64,000 nucleotides of DNA from assembly GCF_002901825.1 (NCBI RefSeq), contig NZ_PPQD01000017.1, positions 186,001 to 250,000 on the forward strand, read 5' to 3'. Below are positions 27,606 through 37,263 of this stretch, piece by piece. How positions within the stretch are numbered: position 1 is the first letter of the stretch; every line of letters starts with the position of its first letter. This DNA is from Mammaliicoccus sciuri. GTDB taxonomy: Bacteria; Bacillota; Bacilli; Staphylococcales; Staphylococcaceae. The translations under genes and the position numbers were made by a program. The notes below the pieces were generated by a model that worked only from the letters and a program-made list of their open reading frames with translations, ran no database searches and was not told the DNA's origin.

Positions 27606-27635
27606 TTGTAAATATTGGGATTACAATAATATAAT
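27606..27635 (+). promoter_or_regulatory. Putative promoter of the small helical protein
   Basis: TTGTAA (27606-27611), 18-bp spacer, TATAAT (27630-27635), 34 bp before the ATG. Confidence 0.55.
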
Positions 27636-27668
27636 TAAGATAGTAACGGTAAAAGGAGTAATTCTAAG

Positions 27669-27950
27669 ATGTACATTAAAAAGAGTATAGAGCGGGTAAG
27701 CAATTTTATTGAAGTAGGTAATGAACGAGAAGCAATGATGTTACTAAGAGATTTAGAAGCAAATGTCGTGAGATATGACTTTGAAATTATGGGAGACGGA
27801 TTCAACAAATTTGCTGAATTATACGTATCACAAAAAAATAGGAAAAAAGCAATCGAAATGTACCAAAAAGCAATCCTATATTATAGAGAAGTCGGAAACC
27901 AAGAAAAAGTATCCCAAGTCAGTCGTAACTTTGAAAACCTGATCTTGTAG
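27669..27950 (+). CDS. Small TPR-like helical protein
   Basis: 93 residues, all predicted helix. The second half (FNKFAELYVSQKNRKKAIEMYQKAILYYREVGN) has the spacing of one tetratricopeptide repeat (A/Y/A pattern), and the first half, NFIEVGNEREAMMLLRDLE, looks like a degenerate one. Such proteins usually bind a partner; none is evident. The ribosome site AAAGGAG is strong and a promoter lies just upstream. It ends 56 nt before the hydrolase start and may share its transcript. Confidence 0.7.
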   Translation: MYIKKSIERVSNFIEVGNEREAMMLLRDLEANVVRYDFEIMGDGFNKFAELYVSQKNRKKAIEMYQKAILYYREVGNQEKVSQVSRNFENLIL

Positions 27951-28006
27951 TGTTGGTTGAGGTAAGTAAGGAAAAAACTACATATATCTTTAATGAAGGA
28001 GCTTAT

Positions 28007-28768
28007 ATGGAAAAGCAAATATTATTTCTTTCTGGTTTAGGCAGTCATAGATTATTTTTGAAAGATTTAAATAACCAATTAGATAATATGAATTTAGTTC
28101 AAATTGATCTGCCAGGTCATGGTTTGAATCTAGATGTTATCGTTAATGATTTAAATGAATTAGTAGAGTGGTTTAAAACAGAGATAAAAATTTATGATAA
28201 TGAAGAACTGACAATAGTTGGGCATTCATTAGGGGCGGATTTATTATCATATATAAGTATCAAGGTTCCACAAATTAAAAATCTTATATTATTAGACGGT
28301 GGATTATTTAATCTTGAAGACCTAGAATACAGTAGTGAGATTGAAATTAAAGATACTAAAAATCATTTAGAAAACTTTCAATTCAAGAACTTGGACGACT
28401 TTATAGAATCAGAAAAAGATGCATATAAAACATGGAATCAATATTTATTAGAAGCATCAACTACAAGGATGACTTTCAATTTAAATAAACAAGTTTATGA
28501 ACTTAATATTAATGAACATTCAATCCTAAAATTATTGAAAATAAGAAGACAAATCAACTTACCGACCTTCAATCAATTACTAGACAGAAATATATTGGTT
28601 TTATTACCACAAGAACAGGAACAATTCATATTAGACATGAAAATTAAGAATATACCTTCACATATACACTGTAAAACAATCTCTGACAGTGGCCACGATA
28701 TTTATATAGATAACCCTGTAAAAGTAGGAAAAGAAATAAAAAGTTGGCTAAGTACTATAAATGTATGA
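28007..28768 (+). CDS. Alpha/beta hydrolase
   Basis: 253 residues of the alpha/beta hydrolase fold. LFLSGLGSHRLF is the oxyanion loop region, QIDLPGHGLN follows, the nucleophile elbow is GHSLGA near residue 73, and SGHDIYID near 228 holds the catalytic His. No signal peptide, so cytoplasmic. ATG 28007 has an AAGGAG ribosome site; a longer in-frame opening from 27950 lacks one. It is followed 13 nt later by a nucleoside phosphorylase-like gene, so the two probably act together. Substrate unknown. Confidence 0.8.
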   Translation: MEKQILFLSGLGSHRLFLKDLNNQLDNMNLVQIDLPGHGLNLDVIVNDLNELVEWFKTEIKIYDNEELTIVGHSLGADLLSYISIKVPQIKNLILLDGGLFNLEDLEYSSEIEIKDTKNHLENFQFKNLDDFIESEKDAYKTWNQYLLEASTTRMTFNLNKQVYELNINEHSILKLLKIRRQINLPTFNQLLDRNILVLLPQEQEQFILDMKIKNIPSHIHCKTISDSGHDIYIDNPVKVGKEIKSWLSTINV

Positions 28769-28781
28769 GGTAGGTAATTAA

Positions 28782-29537
28782 ATGATAACCGATTCATTTG
28801 ATATACAAGGGAAACCAATTGTAAATTTGAGTGACTTCTATGGTGAACAACAATTCAAAGTTGAAGTATGCTTAATTACATATTCTAAAGAAATATACGA
28901 TGCTATTTTAAGAGAAAATAAATGTGAAAAAATCGGTGAAATCAATGCCTCTAATGGAGCATTTCCTATATATCAGTTCATTTATAAAGGTAAAGCAGTA
29001 GCATTTTATCTATCTGCAATTGGTTCAACGCTTGCTTCTCAATATTGCATGATATGTAATTGGGTAACTGGTGCTACAAAATTTGTAATGTTTGGATCAG
29101 CAGGTAGTCTTGATAACGAAAGAACTTTTAATAAATTTATCATACCTACACATAGCTATAGAGATGAAGGAATGTCATATCATTACGCCCCTCCATCAGA
29201 CTATATTAAAGTGAAGAATGCTAATAAAGTAACTGAAGTATTTAATAAATTAGCATTACCATTTATTGAAGGTAAAGTTTGGACAACTGATGCTGTACTT
29301 AGAGAAACAAACATACAGTATAATAAAAGGAAAAAAGAAGGATGTATTGCAGTAGATATGGAGCTTGCTGGAGTACAAGCAGTTTGTGACTTTCATGGAT
29401 TTGAACTATTTAGTTTTCTAGTAACTGGTGATGTACTCTCTGAAGGTACATATAATGTTGATGGGTTAAAAGAAGCAAATCATAATATAGATAAATTTAA
29501 TATTGCTTTGAATATTATAGAAGAACTTAACTTATAA
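28782..29537 (+). CDS. Nucleoside phosphorylase/nucleosidase family protein
   Basis: 251 residues of the PNP/MTA-SAH nucleosidase superfamily. Evidence is the FGSAGSL phosphate/ribose loop region, TTDAVLRET, AVDMELAGVQ near 190 (ribose-binding Met-Glu) and FLVTGDVLSE with the base-binding Asp. It would cleave or phosphorolyse an N-glycosidic bond of a nucleoside. Base specificity cannot be read. Pairing with an alpha/beta hydrolase suggests a short salvage or detoxification route for a modified nucleoside. A strong terminator follows. Confidence 0.75.
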   Translation: MITDSFDIQGKPIVNLSDFYGEQQFKVEVCLITYSKEIYDAILRENKCEKIGEINASNGAFPIYQFIYKGKAVAFYLSAIGSTLASQYCMICNWVTGATKFVMFGSAGSLDNERTFNKFIIPTHSYRDEGMSYHYAPPSDYIKVKNANKVTEVFNKLALPFIEGKVWTTDAVLRETNIQYNKRKKEGCIAVDMELAGVQAVCDFHGFELFSFLVTGDVLSEGTYNVDGLKEANHNIDKFNIALNIIEELNL

Positions 29538-29567
29538 TATATGGAATATTACTAGCGTAATTAGGTT

Positions 29568-29608
29568 AAATCCCCCCTTACTTAAATTTTTAAGTAAGGG
29601 GGGATTTT
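29568..29608 (+). terminator. Strong Rho-independent terminator
   Basis: A near-perfect stem of about 19 bp with a C6/G6 run and ATTTT tail, 30 nt after the phosphorylase stop. The repeat array starts at its end. Confidence 0.9.
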
Positions 29609-29853
29609 ATTTATCAAGATAGGTGAAACAAGATAAATAGAAGGTCTGTATTTATCAAGACAGGTGAAACAAGATAAATAGAAGCGTTGTATTTATCAAG
29701 ACTGGCAAAACAAGATAAATAGGAGGCTTGTATTTATCAAGACAGGTGAAACAAGATAAATAGGGGGCTTGTATTTATCAAGGCAAGTGAAACAAGATAA
29801 ATAGGAGCTCTGTATTTATCAAGACAAGCGAAACAAGATAAATAGGAAGATCG
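29608..29853. repeat. Six tandem 41-bp repeats, each with an inverted repeat
   Basis: Units start at 29608, 29649, 29690, 29731, 29772 and 29813, exactly 41 bp apart. Each has TATTTATC, about 16 nt, then GATAAATA, giving an 8-bp hairpin. Two zones vary: around positions 13-18 (the loop) and the last eight bases. There is no protein-coding frame. No unique spacers are present, so it is not CRISPR. It lies between two convergent terminators. Staphylococcal genomes hold other intergenic palindromic repeat families, but I do not recognise this one. Confidence 0.9.
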
Positions 29854-29977
29854 AACATTGCAAGTGGAGCGTGACTAGCAACATAGCCCCTCAATAAAAT
29901 CCCTAACCAACGAACCAGCCAACCAACTCTCAACTAATTCACACTCCATACCATTAATTCATTCTATCCAAAATAAA
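29854..29977. other. Intergenic stretch without recognised features
   Basis: AT-rich and A/C-biased sequence between the repeat array and the qox terminator. I see no ORF with a ribosome site, no repeat copy and no promoter worth reporting. Confidence 0.6.
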
Positions 29978-30016
29978 AAAGCTGTTAATAAAGTCTCTGA
30001 CTTTATTAACAGCTTT
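29971..30016 (-). terminator. qox operon terminator
   Basis: Perfect 18-bp stem (29978-29995 with 29999-30016) and a 3-nt loop. On the minus strand it is followed by TTTTTTATTT, as expected for the end of qoxD. Confidence 0.92.
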
Positions 30017-30029
30017 AAATATATAGGTT

Positions 30030-30323
30030 TTACATATGGGCGCTGTGTCCGCCAACCATAACCCAATAAGTACCGATTATTACTAATAAAGTAATAATTA
30101 CTGCGAAAAGTACTTTGAATGCAGTTGCGCGTCCATCTGGTCCTTCTGTTAAATGCATGAACATTAGTAATTGAACTAATGCTTGTAAGAAAGCAAATCC
30201 AATAATGATTGATGTTCTTACTTGCAGTGACATGCCAGTGTATAACATGACATAAACAGCTACTAATGTTAGTACAATTGAGAATATTAAACCGACTGTA
30301 TGTGTAACGACTGTTTTATTCAT
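30030..30323 (-). CDS. qoxD: Quinol oxidase subunit IV
   Basis: 97 residues with three membrane helices (near 10-30, 35-60, 70-92). It is the small subunit of the aa3-type menaquinol oxidase, needed for assembly, in the plasma membrane. The ATG at 30323 overlaps the qoxC stop (ATGA), the usual coupling; a longer open frame from upstream is qoxC sequence. Length matches S. aureus QoxD (about 96). Confidence 0.93.
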   Translation of the reverse strand: MNKTVVTHTVGLIFSIVLTLVAVYVMLYTGMSLQVRTSIIIGFAFLQALVQLLMFMHLTEGPDGRATAFKVLFAVIITLLVIIGTYWVMVGGHSAHM

Positions 30324-30928
30324 GATCCACTCACCATCCCTACAAGATAAACTAATGTAAAGATAAAGATCCATACAACATCAAGGAAATGCCAGTATAA
30401 ACTTCCGATAAATACTTTAGGTGCATTGTGTTCATTTAATCCACGTGTAAGGATTTGGATTAATACACCTGAAATCCAGAATATACCTACAGTAACATGG
30501 AGACCATGCGTACCTAATAGTATAAAGAATGAAGACCAGAATGATCCTAATTGAGGTGTAACACCTTCATGTACATAGTGAGTAAATTCGTAAACTTCAA
30601 ATCCTACGAATCCTGCACCTAAGATAAGTGTGATAATCATCCATACCATCATCATTTTGACATTTTCTTTACGCATGTAGTAAACACCGATACCACAAGT
30701 GTAACTACTTACAAGTAATAGGAATGTCATAATCATAACTAACGGTAATTCAAATAATTCTGGTGTAGTGAAACCACCGTATGAACCACTTTTCTGTAAT
30801 ACTAAGAATGTTGCAAATAATGTACCGAATAACGCAACCTCAGCAGTAAGAAAGACCCAAAATCCGAGTTTATTTAATTGGCCTGTTTCATTAACAGTAT
30901 CAATTGTATTGTGGTGTTCATTACTCAT
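30320..30928 (-). CDS. qoxC: Quinol oxidase subunit III
   Basis: 202 residues and five membrane helices, of the cytochrome oxidase subunit III family ([36 protein letters not shown]). It stabilises the oxidase in the membrane. The ATG at 30928 has an AGGAGG ribosome site within the end of qoxB and overlaps its stop by 8 nt. An upstream extension of the frame lies inside qoxB and is ignored. Length agrees with S. aureus QoxC (about 201). Confidence 0.95.
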   Translation of the reverse strand: MSNEHHNTIDTVNETGQLNKLGFWVFLTAEVALFGTLFATFLVLQKSGSYGGFTTPELFELPLVMIMTFLLLVSSYTCGIGVYYMRKENVKMMMVWMIITLILGAGFVGFEVYEFTHYVHEGVTPQLGSFWSSFFILLGTHGLHVTVGIFWISGVLIQILTRGLNEHNAPKVFIGSLYWHFLDVVWIFIFTLVYLVGMVSGS

Positions 30929-32915
30929 CTTTATTGTCCTCCTTTTCCTGTAATTCTTGTTCACGTAATTCGCGTAATTTTGCTTCATTTTCTTCTAATT
31001 CTTCAGCATGAATATGGTAGCCGTAGTCTTTTTCGAAACTTCTCCAAACCATACATGCTAATACGCCAACACCAAAGATAATTGCTGGTATATATGTTTC
31101 GAATACTAGGAAGAATCCACCGAATAAGAAACATACTGCCATCCAGAATCCGATATGTGTATTGTTAGGCATATGAATATCTTTATAATCTCTATCATCT
31201 AAATAGTGTTTACCATTTTGTTTCATTTCTACAAATGTTTCAGTATCATACCATTTTGGTGTAATAGCGAAGTTATAGTGTGGTGGCATAGCTGAAGCAG
31301 TAGCCCATTCTAATGTTCTACCTAATCCATTCCAGTTGTCACCGTTTGCTTCACGTTTCGCTTTACCAAAGCTGTATACAACGTTCCATACTAGAGCTAA
31401 GAAACCAATACCCATCAAGAATGCACCGATTGTAGAGATGAAGTTTAATGAGAACCATCCATCTGCTTGAGTGTATTTATATAAACGACGTGGCATTCCA
31501 TCTAAACCTAATAGGAATTGTGGTAAGAAACATAAGTTGAATCCTAAAGTAAATGTCCAGAATAACCATTGATTAATTTTTTCATTTAATTTGTGACCAA
31601 ACATTTTTGGATACCAGAATATTAAACCTGCGAAACATGCGAATACAACACCAGCGATGATAACGTAGTGGAAGTGTGCCACTAAGAAATAAGTATTGTG
31701 ATATTGATAGTCCGCTGCTGCCATAGCAAGCATAACACCTGTAACCCCACCTAATGTGAAGTTTGGAATAAAGGCTAATGAGAATAACATTGGTGATTCA
31801 AATGAAATTCTACCTTTATATAAAGTTAATAGCCAGTTGAATATTTTAACACCTGTTGGTACGGCGATTAACATTGTAGATATTGAGAAGAATGAGTTAA
31901 CTAATGCACCACTACCCATAGTGAAGAAATGGTGAACCCATACGATAAAGCTTAAGAATGCAATACCACAGATCGCCCAGACCATACTTTGATGTCCAAA
32001 TAATCTTTTTCTAGCAAAAGTAGGGATAATTTCTGAGTAAATACCGAAAGCCGGTAATACTAGAATATAAACTTCAGGGTGACCCCATACCCAGAAGAAG
32101 TTAGCCCATAACATTGGCATACCACCATTAGCAACTTCAAAGAAGCTTGTTCCCATTAAACGATCGAACGTCATTAAAGCAAGTGCGACAGTTAAAATAG
32201 GGAAGGCTAAGATGATTAATAATGATGTAATTAATGTTGTCATTGAGAACATTGGGATTTGCATAAATTTCATTGATTTAGTACGTAATTTTAAGATCGT
32301 AACAAAGAAGTTAATACCTGTCATTAACGTACCAATACCAGCGATTTGAATTGCAATTAAGTAATAATTAATTCCTGTACCTGGACTGAAGTCAGTTGCA
32401 AGTGGCGCATAGTTTGTCCAACCAGCAGCTGGCGCACCACCAAGTACGAATGAAATATTAAATAATCCCATTCCTGCAGCAAATAACCAGAAACTTAAGT
32501 TATTTAACATAGGGAATGCAACATCTCGAGCACCTAATTGTAATGGTACAACAACGTTCATTAAACCGATTAAGAACGGCATTGCCATGAATATAATCAT
32601 GATTACACCATGTGTTGTAAAGATTTCATTATAATGCTGAGATTTAAGTAATGTATTATCAGGTGTCATTAATTGTAAACGGATAAGAAGTGCATCTACA
32701 CCGCCACGGAAGAACATAATGATTGCAGATATAATATACATTACACCGATTTTTTTATGGTCAACTGAAGTTAACCACTCTGTATAAAGCCATTTCCATT
32801 TTTTATAATATGTTAGACCACCAACAACGCATATACCTGTTAATACAAGCAATACTTGCGCCATTGTTATCATCCAGTCACTTTGAACGATAAATTCATT
32901 CCATGGAAAATTCAT
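30921..32915 (-). CDS. qoxB: Quinol oxidase subunit I
   Basis: 664-residue catalytic subunit, with about 14-15 membrane helices. It reduces O2 to water and pumps protons. Metal ligands are visible: the His of [10 protein letters not shown] (heme a), [12 protein letters not shown] (Cu-B His and cross-linked Tyr), VHHFFTMG (Cu-B His pair) and VAHFHYVI (heme ligands). The C terminus is acidic and charged. Its ATG directly follows the qoxA stop by overlap. Confidence 0.97.
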   Translation of the reverse strand: MNFPWNEFIVQSDWMITMAQVLLVLTGICVVGGLTYYKKWKWLYTEWLTSVDHKKIGVMYIISAIIMFFRGGVDALLIRLQLMTPDNTLLKSQHYNEIFTTHGVIMIIFMAMPFLIGLMNVVVPLQLGARDVAFPMLNNLSFWLFAAGMGLFNISFVLGGAPAAGWTNYAPLATDFSPGTGINYYLIAIQIAGIGTLMTGINFFVTILKLRTKSMKFMQIPMFSMTTLITSLLIILAFPILTVALALMTFDRLMGTSFFEVANGGMPMLWANFFWVWGHPEVYILVLPAFGIYSEIIPTFARKRLFGHQSMVWAICGIAFLSFIVWVHHFFTMGSGALVNSFFSISTMLIAVPTGVKIFNWLLTLYKGRISFESPMLFSLAFIPNFTLGGVTGVMLAMAAADYQYHNTYFLVAHFHYVIIAGVVFACFAGLIFWYPKMFGHKLNEKINQWLFWTFTLGFNLCFLPQFLLGLDGMPRRLYKYTQADGWFSLNFISTIGAFLMGIGFLALVWNVVYSFGKAKREANGDNWNGLGRTLEWATASAMPPHYNFAITPKWYDTETFVEMKQNGKHYLDDRDYKDIHMPNNTHIGFWMAVCFLFGGFFLVFETYIPAIIFGVGVLACMVWRSFEKDYGYHIHAEELEENEAKLRELREQELQEKEDNKDE

Positions 32916-34018
32916 TACTTGTCACCTCCATGGTTCTTATCTGAAGATTTTTCATCATCAGTTTTTGCATCTTCTTGCATTTTTTCCATTTCATCCATAT
33001 GATGTTTTTCTTCTTTTTTGAAGTCACTGTCATATTTTTCGTTATTTTTAAGAATCATAGGTTTCATTCCATGACGGTCATAGTTAGGGTTTGTAACAGT
33101 CACTTTGCGTGCAGGTAATACTGGTTTTTCTGTTACACCTTCACTTTCATCATAGAAGTTTGGATCTTTTGGTTCATAGCGGAAACGTTTATAAGCATGG
33201 AAAATATATTCAGGATCCGCAGCAGGATCTACGTATGCTAGATGTGTTCCACTAAAAGTAAGTTCCTCATTCTTAGTTGTAGGTAAAATTTGATGATCGA
33301 ATGTGTCTTGATCAATAGTTTTACGTTTTTGAGATTTAGAGACCCATTTATCATAATCTTTATTGCTTACAGCGTTAACATTAAATGTTTGTCTAGAGAA
33401 ACCTTCACCATTAAAGTTAGAGTTTCTACCTTTAAATGTACCTGTTTCATTAGCTTGCAATGTCCAGTCCATTGTCATGCTTGTCATAGCGTACTTCTGT
33501 CCACCTAATTGAGGTACCCAGAAACTTGTCATTGTATCCATAGATTGTAATTTAAATAGAACTGGTCGACCTTCTGGAATCGTTACATGATTGACAGTTT
33601 CGACTTTCTCATCTGGATAACTAAAGAACCACTTAAAGCCTGCACTTGTTGCATAAATAACAACTGGATCTTCTTCTGACTTAGGTGCTTCTTCATAAGA
33701 ATAAAGAGATTTAATTGTTGGTATAGCTAGTATCACAAGTATGATTACTGGAATAATAAACCATACAGCTTCTAAGACGAAGTTGTGATGCATCGTACCT
33801 GATGTTTCATTTTTTGTTTTTCTATATTTAATAATAAATATTAAAAACAAAACGGAGACCACTACAACTATTAAGACCATCATAATAATTGAAAAGATAA
33901 TTAAGAAATGTTGATCTTCTGCCATAGGGCCTTTGGGGTTTAATACTTCTAAATTTGAACAACCACTAAGTAAAATACCTAATGTTGACATGAGAAGTAT
34001 TGACTTTAACTTTGCCAC
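32915..34018 (-). CDS. qoxA: Quinol oxidase subunit II (lipoprotein)
   Basis: 367 residues. A lipoprotein signal with lipobox LLSGC (Cys20) is followed by two membrane helices (about 40-65 and 85-105) and an outer cupredoxin-like domain. No other cysteine is present, so the Cu-A site of cytochrome-c oxidases is missing, as expected for a quinol oxidase. The C-terminal tail (from about 320) is rich in Lys, Glu and His. The start codon is GTG with GGGAGGT upstream. First gene of the operon. Confidence 0.95.
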   Translation of the reverse strand: MAKLKSILLMSTLGILLSGCSNLEVLNPKGPMAEDQHFLIIFSIIMMVLIVVVVSVLFLIFIIKYRKTKNETSGTMHHNFVLEAVWFIIPVIILVILAIPTIKSLYSYEEAPKSEEDPVVIYATSAGFKWFFSYPDEKVETVNHVTIPEGRPVLFKLQSMDTMTSFWVPQLGGQKYAMTSMTMDWTLQANETGTFKGRNSNFNGEGFSRQTFNVNAVSNKDYDKWVSKSQKRKTIDQDTFDHQILPTTKNEELTFSGTHLAYVDPAADPEYIFHAYKRFRYEPKDPNFYDESEGVTEKPVLPARKVTVTNPNYDRHGMKPMILKNNEKYDSDFKKEEKHHMDEMEKMQEDAKTDDEKSSDKNHGGDK

Positions 34019-34339
34019 GTTTTTTACCTCCCAATTTTCTATATACCTATATATATGGCTAGACCTTAATTTTAAAGGATTTAAACATATTTACAAGGCT
34101 ATAAAATAGGGTGTAAGCGTTATAATATAAAAATGTATTTAATTAACTTTGATATGACGGGTTTTTTCCTAATTGTTAAATTTTTGTGTACATTTTAAAA
34201 ATATTTAAAAAAACGAAAAAACATCTTTAAATTGATAAAAACATTGAGTTTTCAGGTTATTAAGAATAGTTTAAAATATTTTTAATGTTCTTTAATGAGT
34301 GCTTAAATGAAATGAAAATTTAAAAATTACACTTTTGAT
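34019..34339. other. Leader region of qoxABCD
   Basis: Very AT-rich, 321 bp. It must hold the qoxA promoter on the minus strand; a TATTAT/TATAAC cluster near 34120 could be the -10, but no -35 is convincing. No ORF is seen. It is bounded by the terminator of the Ig-like protein gene. Confidence 0.5.
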
Positions 34340-34379
34340 AAATAAAAAACAAACCAAATGACATCATTCATTTGGTTTG
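34340..34379 (-). terminator. Terminator after the Ig-like protein gene
   Basis: 12-bp stem, CAAACCAAATGA (34350-34361) with TCATTTGGTTTG (34368-34379). On the minus strand TTTTTTATTT follows. Confidence 0.9.
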
Positions 34380-34390
34380 CTAAATTATGA

Positions 34391-35290
34391 TTATTTTACT
34401 GTAATTGTTCTTCCTTCAGCTGAGATATGACCGTCAGTATCTGATACGGCATAGCCAACTTTATATTTACCAGGTTTATTTGTATCTACTTCACCACTTG
34501 TAACAATATCAGAAGTTAAATCTTTACCTGATTTGTCTTTAGCTTTTACATCTTTTAATAAGTCAAATTCTTGACCTTTTTTAATTGTAATGTCTTTAAT
34601 ACCTGATAATTCAGGATTAGGTGCTAAATCGGCATCATTTACGTAAACGCCTCTTTTGTATGTGTAGTAGTAGCCATCAGAATCTTTAACGTGATAAGTG
34701 ATATATTGTAAACCAGTTTTAGAAGTATCAATATCACCTTTAACAGTTACTTTATCAGTGATGTCTCCGTCTTTTTTGTCAGATGCTTTAACACCTTTCA
34801 TCGGATTGAAGTGGTCACCTTGATAAACTAAATCTTTAGTTGGCACTGTAATAATTGGCATATTTTCATCTAAATCTTTAGTAGATGTCTTTTTGTTAGA
34901 TGCTACTTCAGCTTTAGATTCATCTTTATCTTTCGTATCGTTGTCTTTAGAACCATTTAATGAACCTTCTTTGACAACATACACGTAATGCCATTTCGTT
35001 CTATACGCGCCATCTGAATCTGTAACTTTATATTGTACTTTGTATTTCCCTAATTTAGAAGTATCAACGTCACCAGTTACTTTAATCTTATCTGTTAAGT
35101 CTCCATCTTCTTTATCATATGCTTTTATACCTTTTAATGAATCGTAGTCAGCACCTTTTTCAACAACGTCACCTTCGACACCTTTAATTTGTGGAAGGCT
35201 GTTTCCTGTAGCACTCGCAGTTAATGAAGGTGTCACAAGTGAAGCAGAAACACCAAGTACTGTAAGAGATTGTAATATTTTATTCATCAT
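34391..35290 (-). CDS. Secreted protein with three DUF5011-like Ig repeats
   Basis: 299 residues. The signal peptide has a hydrophobic core (LTVLGVSASLVTPSL) and a likely cleavage after TASA. Three repeats follow, of the bacterial Ig-like type (DUF5011): KGIKAYDKEDGDLTDKIKV, KGVKASDKKDGDITDKVTV and KDVKAKDKSGKDLTSDI, each ending in YxVxDSDG or similar. A Lys/Asp linker stands between repeats 1 and 2. No LPXTG, lipobox or C-terminal helix, so it would be released or held by non-covalent binding. Function unknown; such domains usually act in adhesion or as spacers. AAAGGAG precedes the ATG. Confidence 0.8.
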   Translation of the reverse strand: MMNKILQSLTVLGVSASLVTPSLTASATGNSLPQIKGVEGDVVEKGADYDSLKGIKAYDKEDGDLTDKIKVTGDVDTSKLGKYKVQYKVTDSDGAYRTKWHYVYVVKEGSLNGSKDNDTKDKDESKAEVASNKKTSTKDLDENMPIITVPTKDLVYQGDHFNPMKGVKASDKKDGDITDKVTVKGDIDTSKTGLQYITYHVKDSDGYYYTYKRGVYVNDADLAPNPELSGIKDITIKKGQEFDLLKDVKAKDKSGKDLTSDIVTSGEVDTNKPGKYKVGYAVSDTDGHISAEGRTITVK

Positions 35291-35418
35291 TTTTTATGTA
35301 CTCCTTTGTTGTAAGCTATAAGGAAAGAATAACATGTCTCGTTTTTCATTTCCTTACTAAATGATATATTATCGTAATATTTTCACATTTACATCGACCT
35401 TTAGACCGATTTCCTAGC

Positions 35419-35847
35419 TTAAAGTGTGTAAACAGTGTCTTTTAGGGTGTTTTTAGGGATGATATCACTTAAATAATATTGATCAAGGGTACGTAAGTAT
35501 TCAGTTAAAGCATGATTGAGTGCACTTTTTAGTCCACAATTTAATGCTATTGGGCACGTGTTTGTTTCCATATTAAAGCATTCTACTAATTCAAAATGAT
35601 CTTCAGTTTGTCTAACAAGTTTACCGATATTAATGTCGTTAGGGGACTGATTGAGGATTATGCCACCATTTCTTCCTCTTATAGATTTTAAATATCCTAA
35701 CTTAACAAGTTGATGTACGACTTTCGTTAAATGATTTTTTGATATGCCATAAAAGTTTGAAATCTCTTCTATTTGAGATTGTTTATTTTGTTGGGCTAAA
35801 TACATGAGGACACGTAAGGAATAATCTGTGTATTGGGTGAGCTTCAT
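35419..35847 (-). CDS. nsrR: Rrf2-family nitric-oxide sensor repressor
   Basis: 142 residues. The N-terminal winged helix (MKLTQYTDYSLRVLMYLA) is typical of NsrR. Cysteines 90, 98 and 104 are spaced C-x7-C-x5-C, which equals B. subtilis NsrR, a [4Fe-4S] protein that loses DNA binding on NO. It is divergent from the flavohaemoglobin gene, whose promoter holds a fitting operator. The ATG at 35847 has AAGGAGGT; a TTG 9 nt upstream is inside the spacer. Confidence 0.88.
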   Translation of the reverse strand: MKLTQYTDYSLRVLMYLAQQNKQSQIEEISNFYGISKNHLTKVVHQLVKLGYLKSIRGRNGGIILNQSPNDINIGKLVRQTEDHFELVECFNMETNTCPIALNCGLKSALNHALTEYLRTLDQYYLSDIIPKNTLKDTVYTL

Positions 35848-35963
35848 AAAGTTCAACCTCCTTATAATATATTAATTATACTTAATATGAGGGTTAAAAA
35901 ACAATCAATCAATATATGTATTTTTGAAAGAGTGACAACTTTGTAAACTTTTTGGGAACTGTA

Positions 35964-35992
35964 TTGAAAAACATTGTGAAATTTTTTACAAT
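35964..35992 (+). promoter_or_regulatory. hmp promoter
   Basis: TTGAAA (35964-35969), a 17-bp spacer and TACAAT (35987-35992). The NsrR operator begins directly at or after it. Confidence 0.75.
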
Positions 35993-35994
35993 TA

Positions 35995-36017
35995 AACATG
36001 TATTTAAAATATATCTT
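35995..36017 (+). promoter_or_regulatory. NsrR operator of hmp
   Basis: Two 11-bp half-sites around a single base: AACATGTATTT and, on the other strand, AAGATATATTT. They match each other at 9 of 11 positions and fit the NsrR consensus half AAGATGYATTT. The site covers the transcription start region, so bound NsrR would block transcription. A single half-like site (35913-35923) lies near the nsrR promoter. Confidence 0.75.
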
Positions 36018-36034
36018 TTAGAGGGGGACTTCTG

Positions 36035-37192
36035 ATGTTATCAGAACAAACTAAAGAAATCGTAAAACAAACAGTACCAGTATTAGAACAATACGGAAAT
36101 GAAATTACAAAAGTCTTTTATCAAAGAATGTTTGAAGCACATCCAGAATTATTGAACATATTTAATAAATCTAACCAAAAACAAGGTAAACAACAAACAG
36201 CTTTAGCACAAACAGTTTTAGCAGCAGCTAAACATATCGATCATTTAGAAGCAATCGTTCCTAACGTAAATCAAATTGCACATAAACACCGTGCATTACA
36301 AGTTAAAGAAGAACATTATCCAATTGTTGGTGAATTCCTATTAAAAGCAATTAAAGAAGTTCTAGGCGATGCAGCTACAGATGATATTATGAATGCTTGG
36401 GAAGAAGCATATGGTGAAATCGCAGGCGTATTTATTCAAATGGAAAAATCAATGTACGAAGCAGCAGCTTGGGATGACTTTATATCATTTAAAATTACAA
36501 ATATTGAAGACCAAGGTACTTCAATGAAATCATTCGAAGTTGAACCAGTAGATAACATTAAAGTTCCTGAACTTGTTGCTGGTCAATATATCACTGTACG
36601 TATTAAACCAACTAACGATGATAATTTAGCATTAAGACATTACTCAATTTACTCTGTAAAAAATGACGGTAAAATAAGATTTGCTGTTAAACGTGAAGGA
36701 GAAGGCGAGAAAAAAGGTCTAGTCTCTCATGATTTACATGATAAATATTCAATTGGAGATACTATTGAACTTTCAGCTCCAGCAGGTGATTTCAAAGTAG
36801 AATCAGAAAAAGATAAAAAATTATTACTATTATCTTCCGGAGCAGGTGTTACACCAATGTTTGCTATGTTAGAAGATGAAGCATATAAAGGTAGAAATGT
36901 TCATTTCGTACATGTAAATCAAGCAGAAAAAGACGTACCATTTAAAGAAGAAGTAGATGCATTAAACGCAATGAACGAAAATGTAGAAGTTACTTATCAT
37001 TTAAAAGAAAAAGATGGATATTTAACAAGTAATGAATTAAGCAATTGGATTAATGAAGACGTCGACATCTATTTATGTGGTGGTATCACATTTATGGATA
37101 CAATATTTGATGAGCTAGAAAAATTAAATATTGGCCAAGCAGATGTTCACTTCGAACCATTTGGTCCAAAAATGAGTATTACAAACGTATAA
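36035..37192 (+). CDS. hmp: Flavohaemoglobin (nitric oxide dioxygenase)
   Basis: 385 residues, full length. The globin domain (1-140) has a proximal His in AHKHRALQV near 84. The FAD part has LRHYSIYSV and the NAD(P)H part LLLSSGAGVTPMFAML and YLCGGITFMDTI. It converts NO and O2 to nitrate using NAD(P)H, in the cytoplasm. Regulation by the divergent NsrR is shown by the operator. Monocistronic, with a strong terminator after it. AGAGGGGG ribosome site. Confidence 0.95.
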   Translation: MLSEQTKEIVKQTVPVLEQYGNEITKVFYQRMFEAHPELLNIFNKSNQKQGKQQTALAQTVLAAAKHIDHLEAIVPNVNQIAHKHRALQVKEEHYPIVGEFLLKAIKEVLGDAATDDIMNAWEEAYGEIAGVFIQMEKSMYEAAAWDDFISFKITNIEDQGTSMKSFEVEPVDNIKVPELVAGQYITVRIKPTNDDNLALRHYSIYSVKNDGKIRFAVKREGEGEKKGLVSHDLHDKYSIGDTIELSAPAGDFKVESEKDKKLLLLSSGAGVTPMFAMLEDEAYKGRNVHFVHVNQAEKDVPFKEEVDALNAMNENVEVTYHLKEKDGYLTSNELSNWINEDVDIYLCGGITFMDTIFDELEKLNIGQADVHFEPFGPKMSITNV

Positions 37193-37205
37193 TTTAAGTA
37201 TTTAA

Positions 37206-37247
37206 AACACCATTCCATTATGATCAGCATAATGGAATGGTGTTTTT
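37206..37247 (+). terminator. Terminator after hmp
   Basis: Stem AACACCATTCCATTATG with CATAATGGAATGGTGTT, short loop, and T7. Confidence 0.93.
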
Positions 37248-37263
37248 TTATGTATAAAATTAT

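Noticed and set aside
29608..29853. Possible CRISPR array
   Set aside because: Repeats are directly adjacent and 41 bp long with no unique spacers, and there are no cas genes; it is a plain tandem array.
34019..34339. qoxA promoter
   Set aside because: Several AT-rich hexamers could be a -10, but none has a convincing -35 partner, so no position is given.
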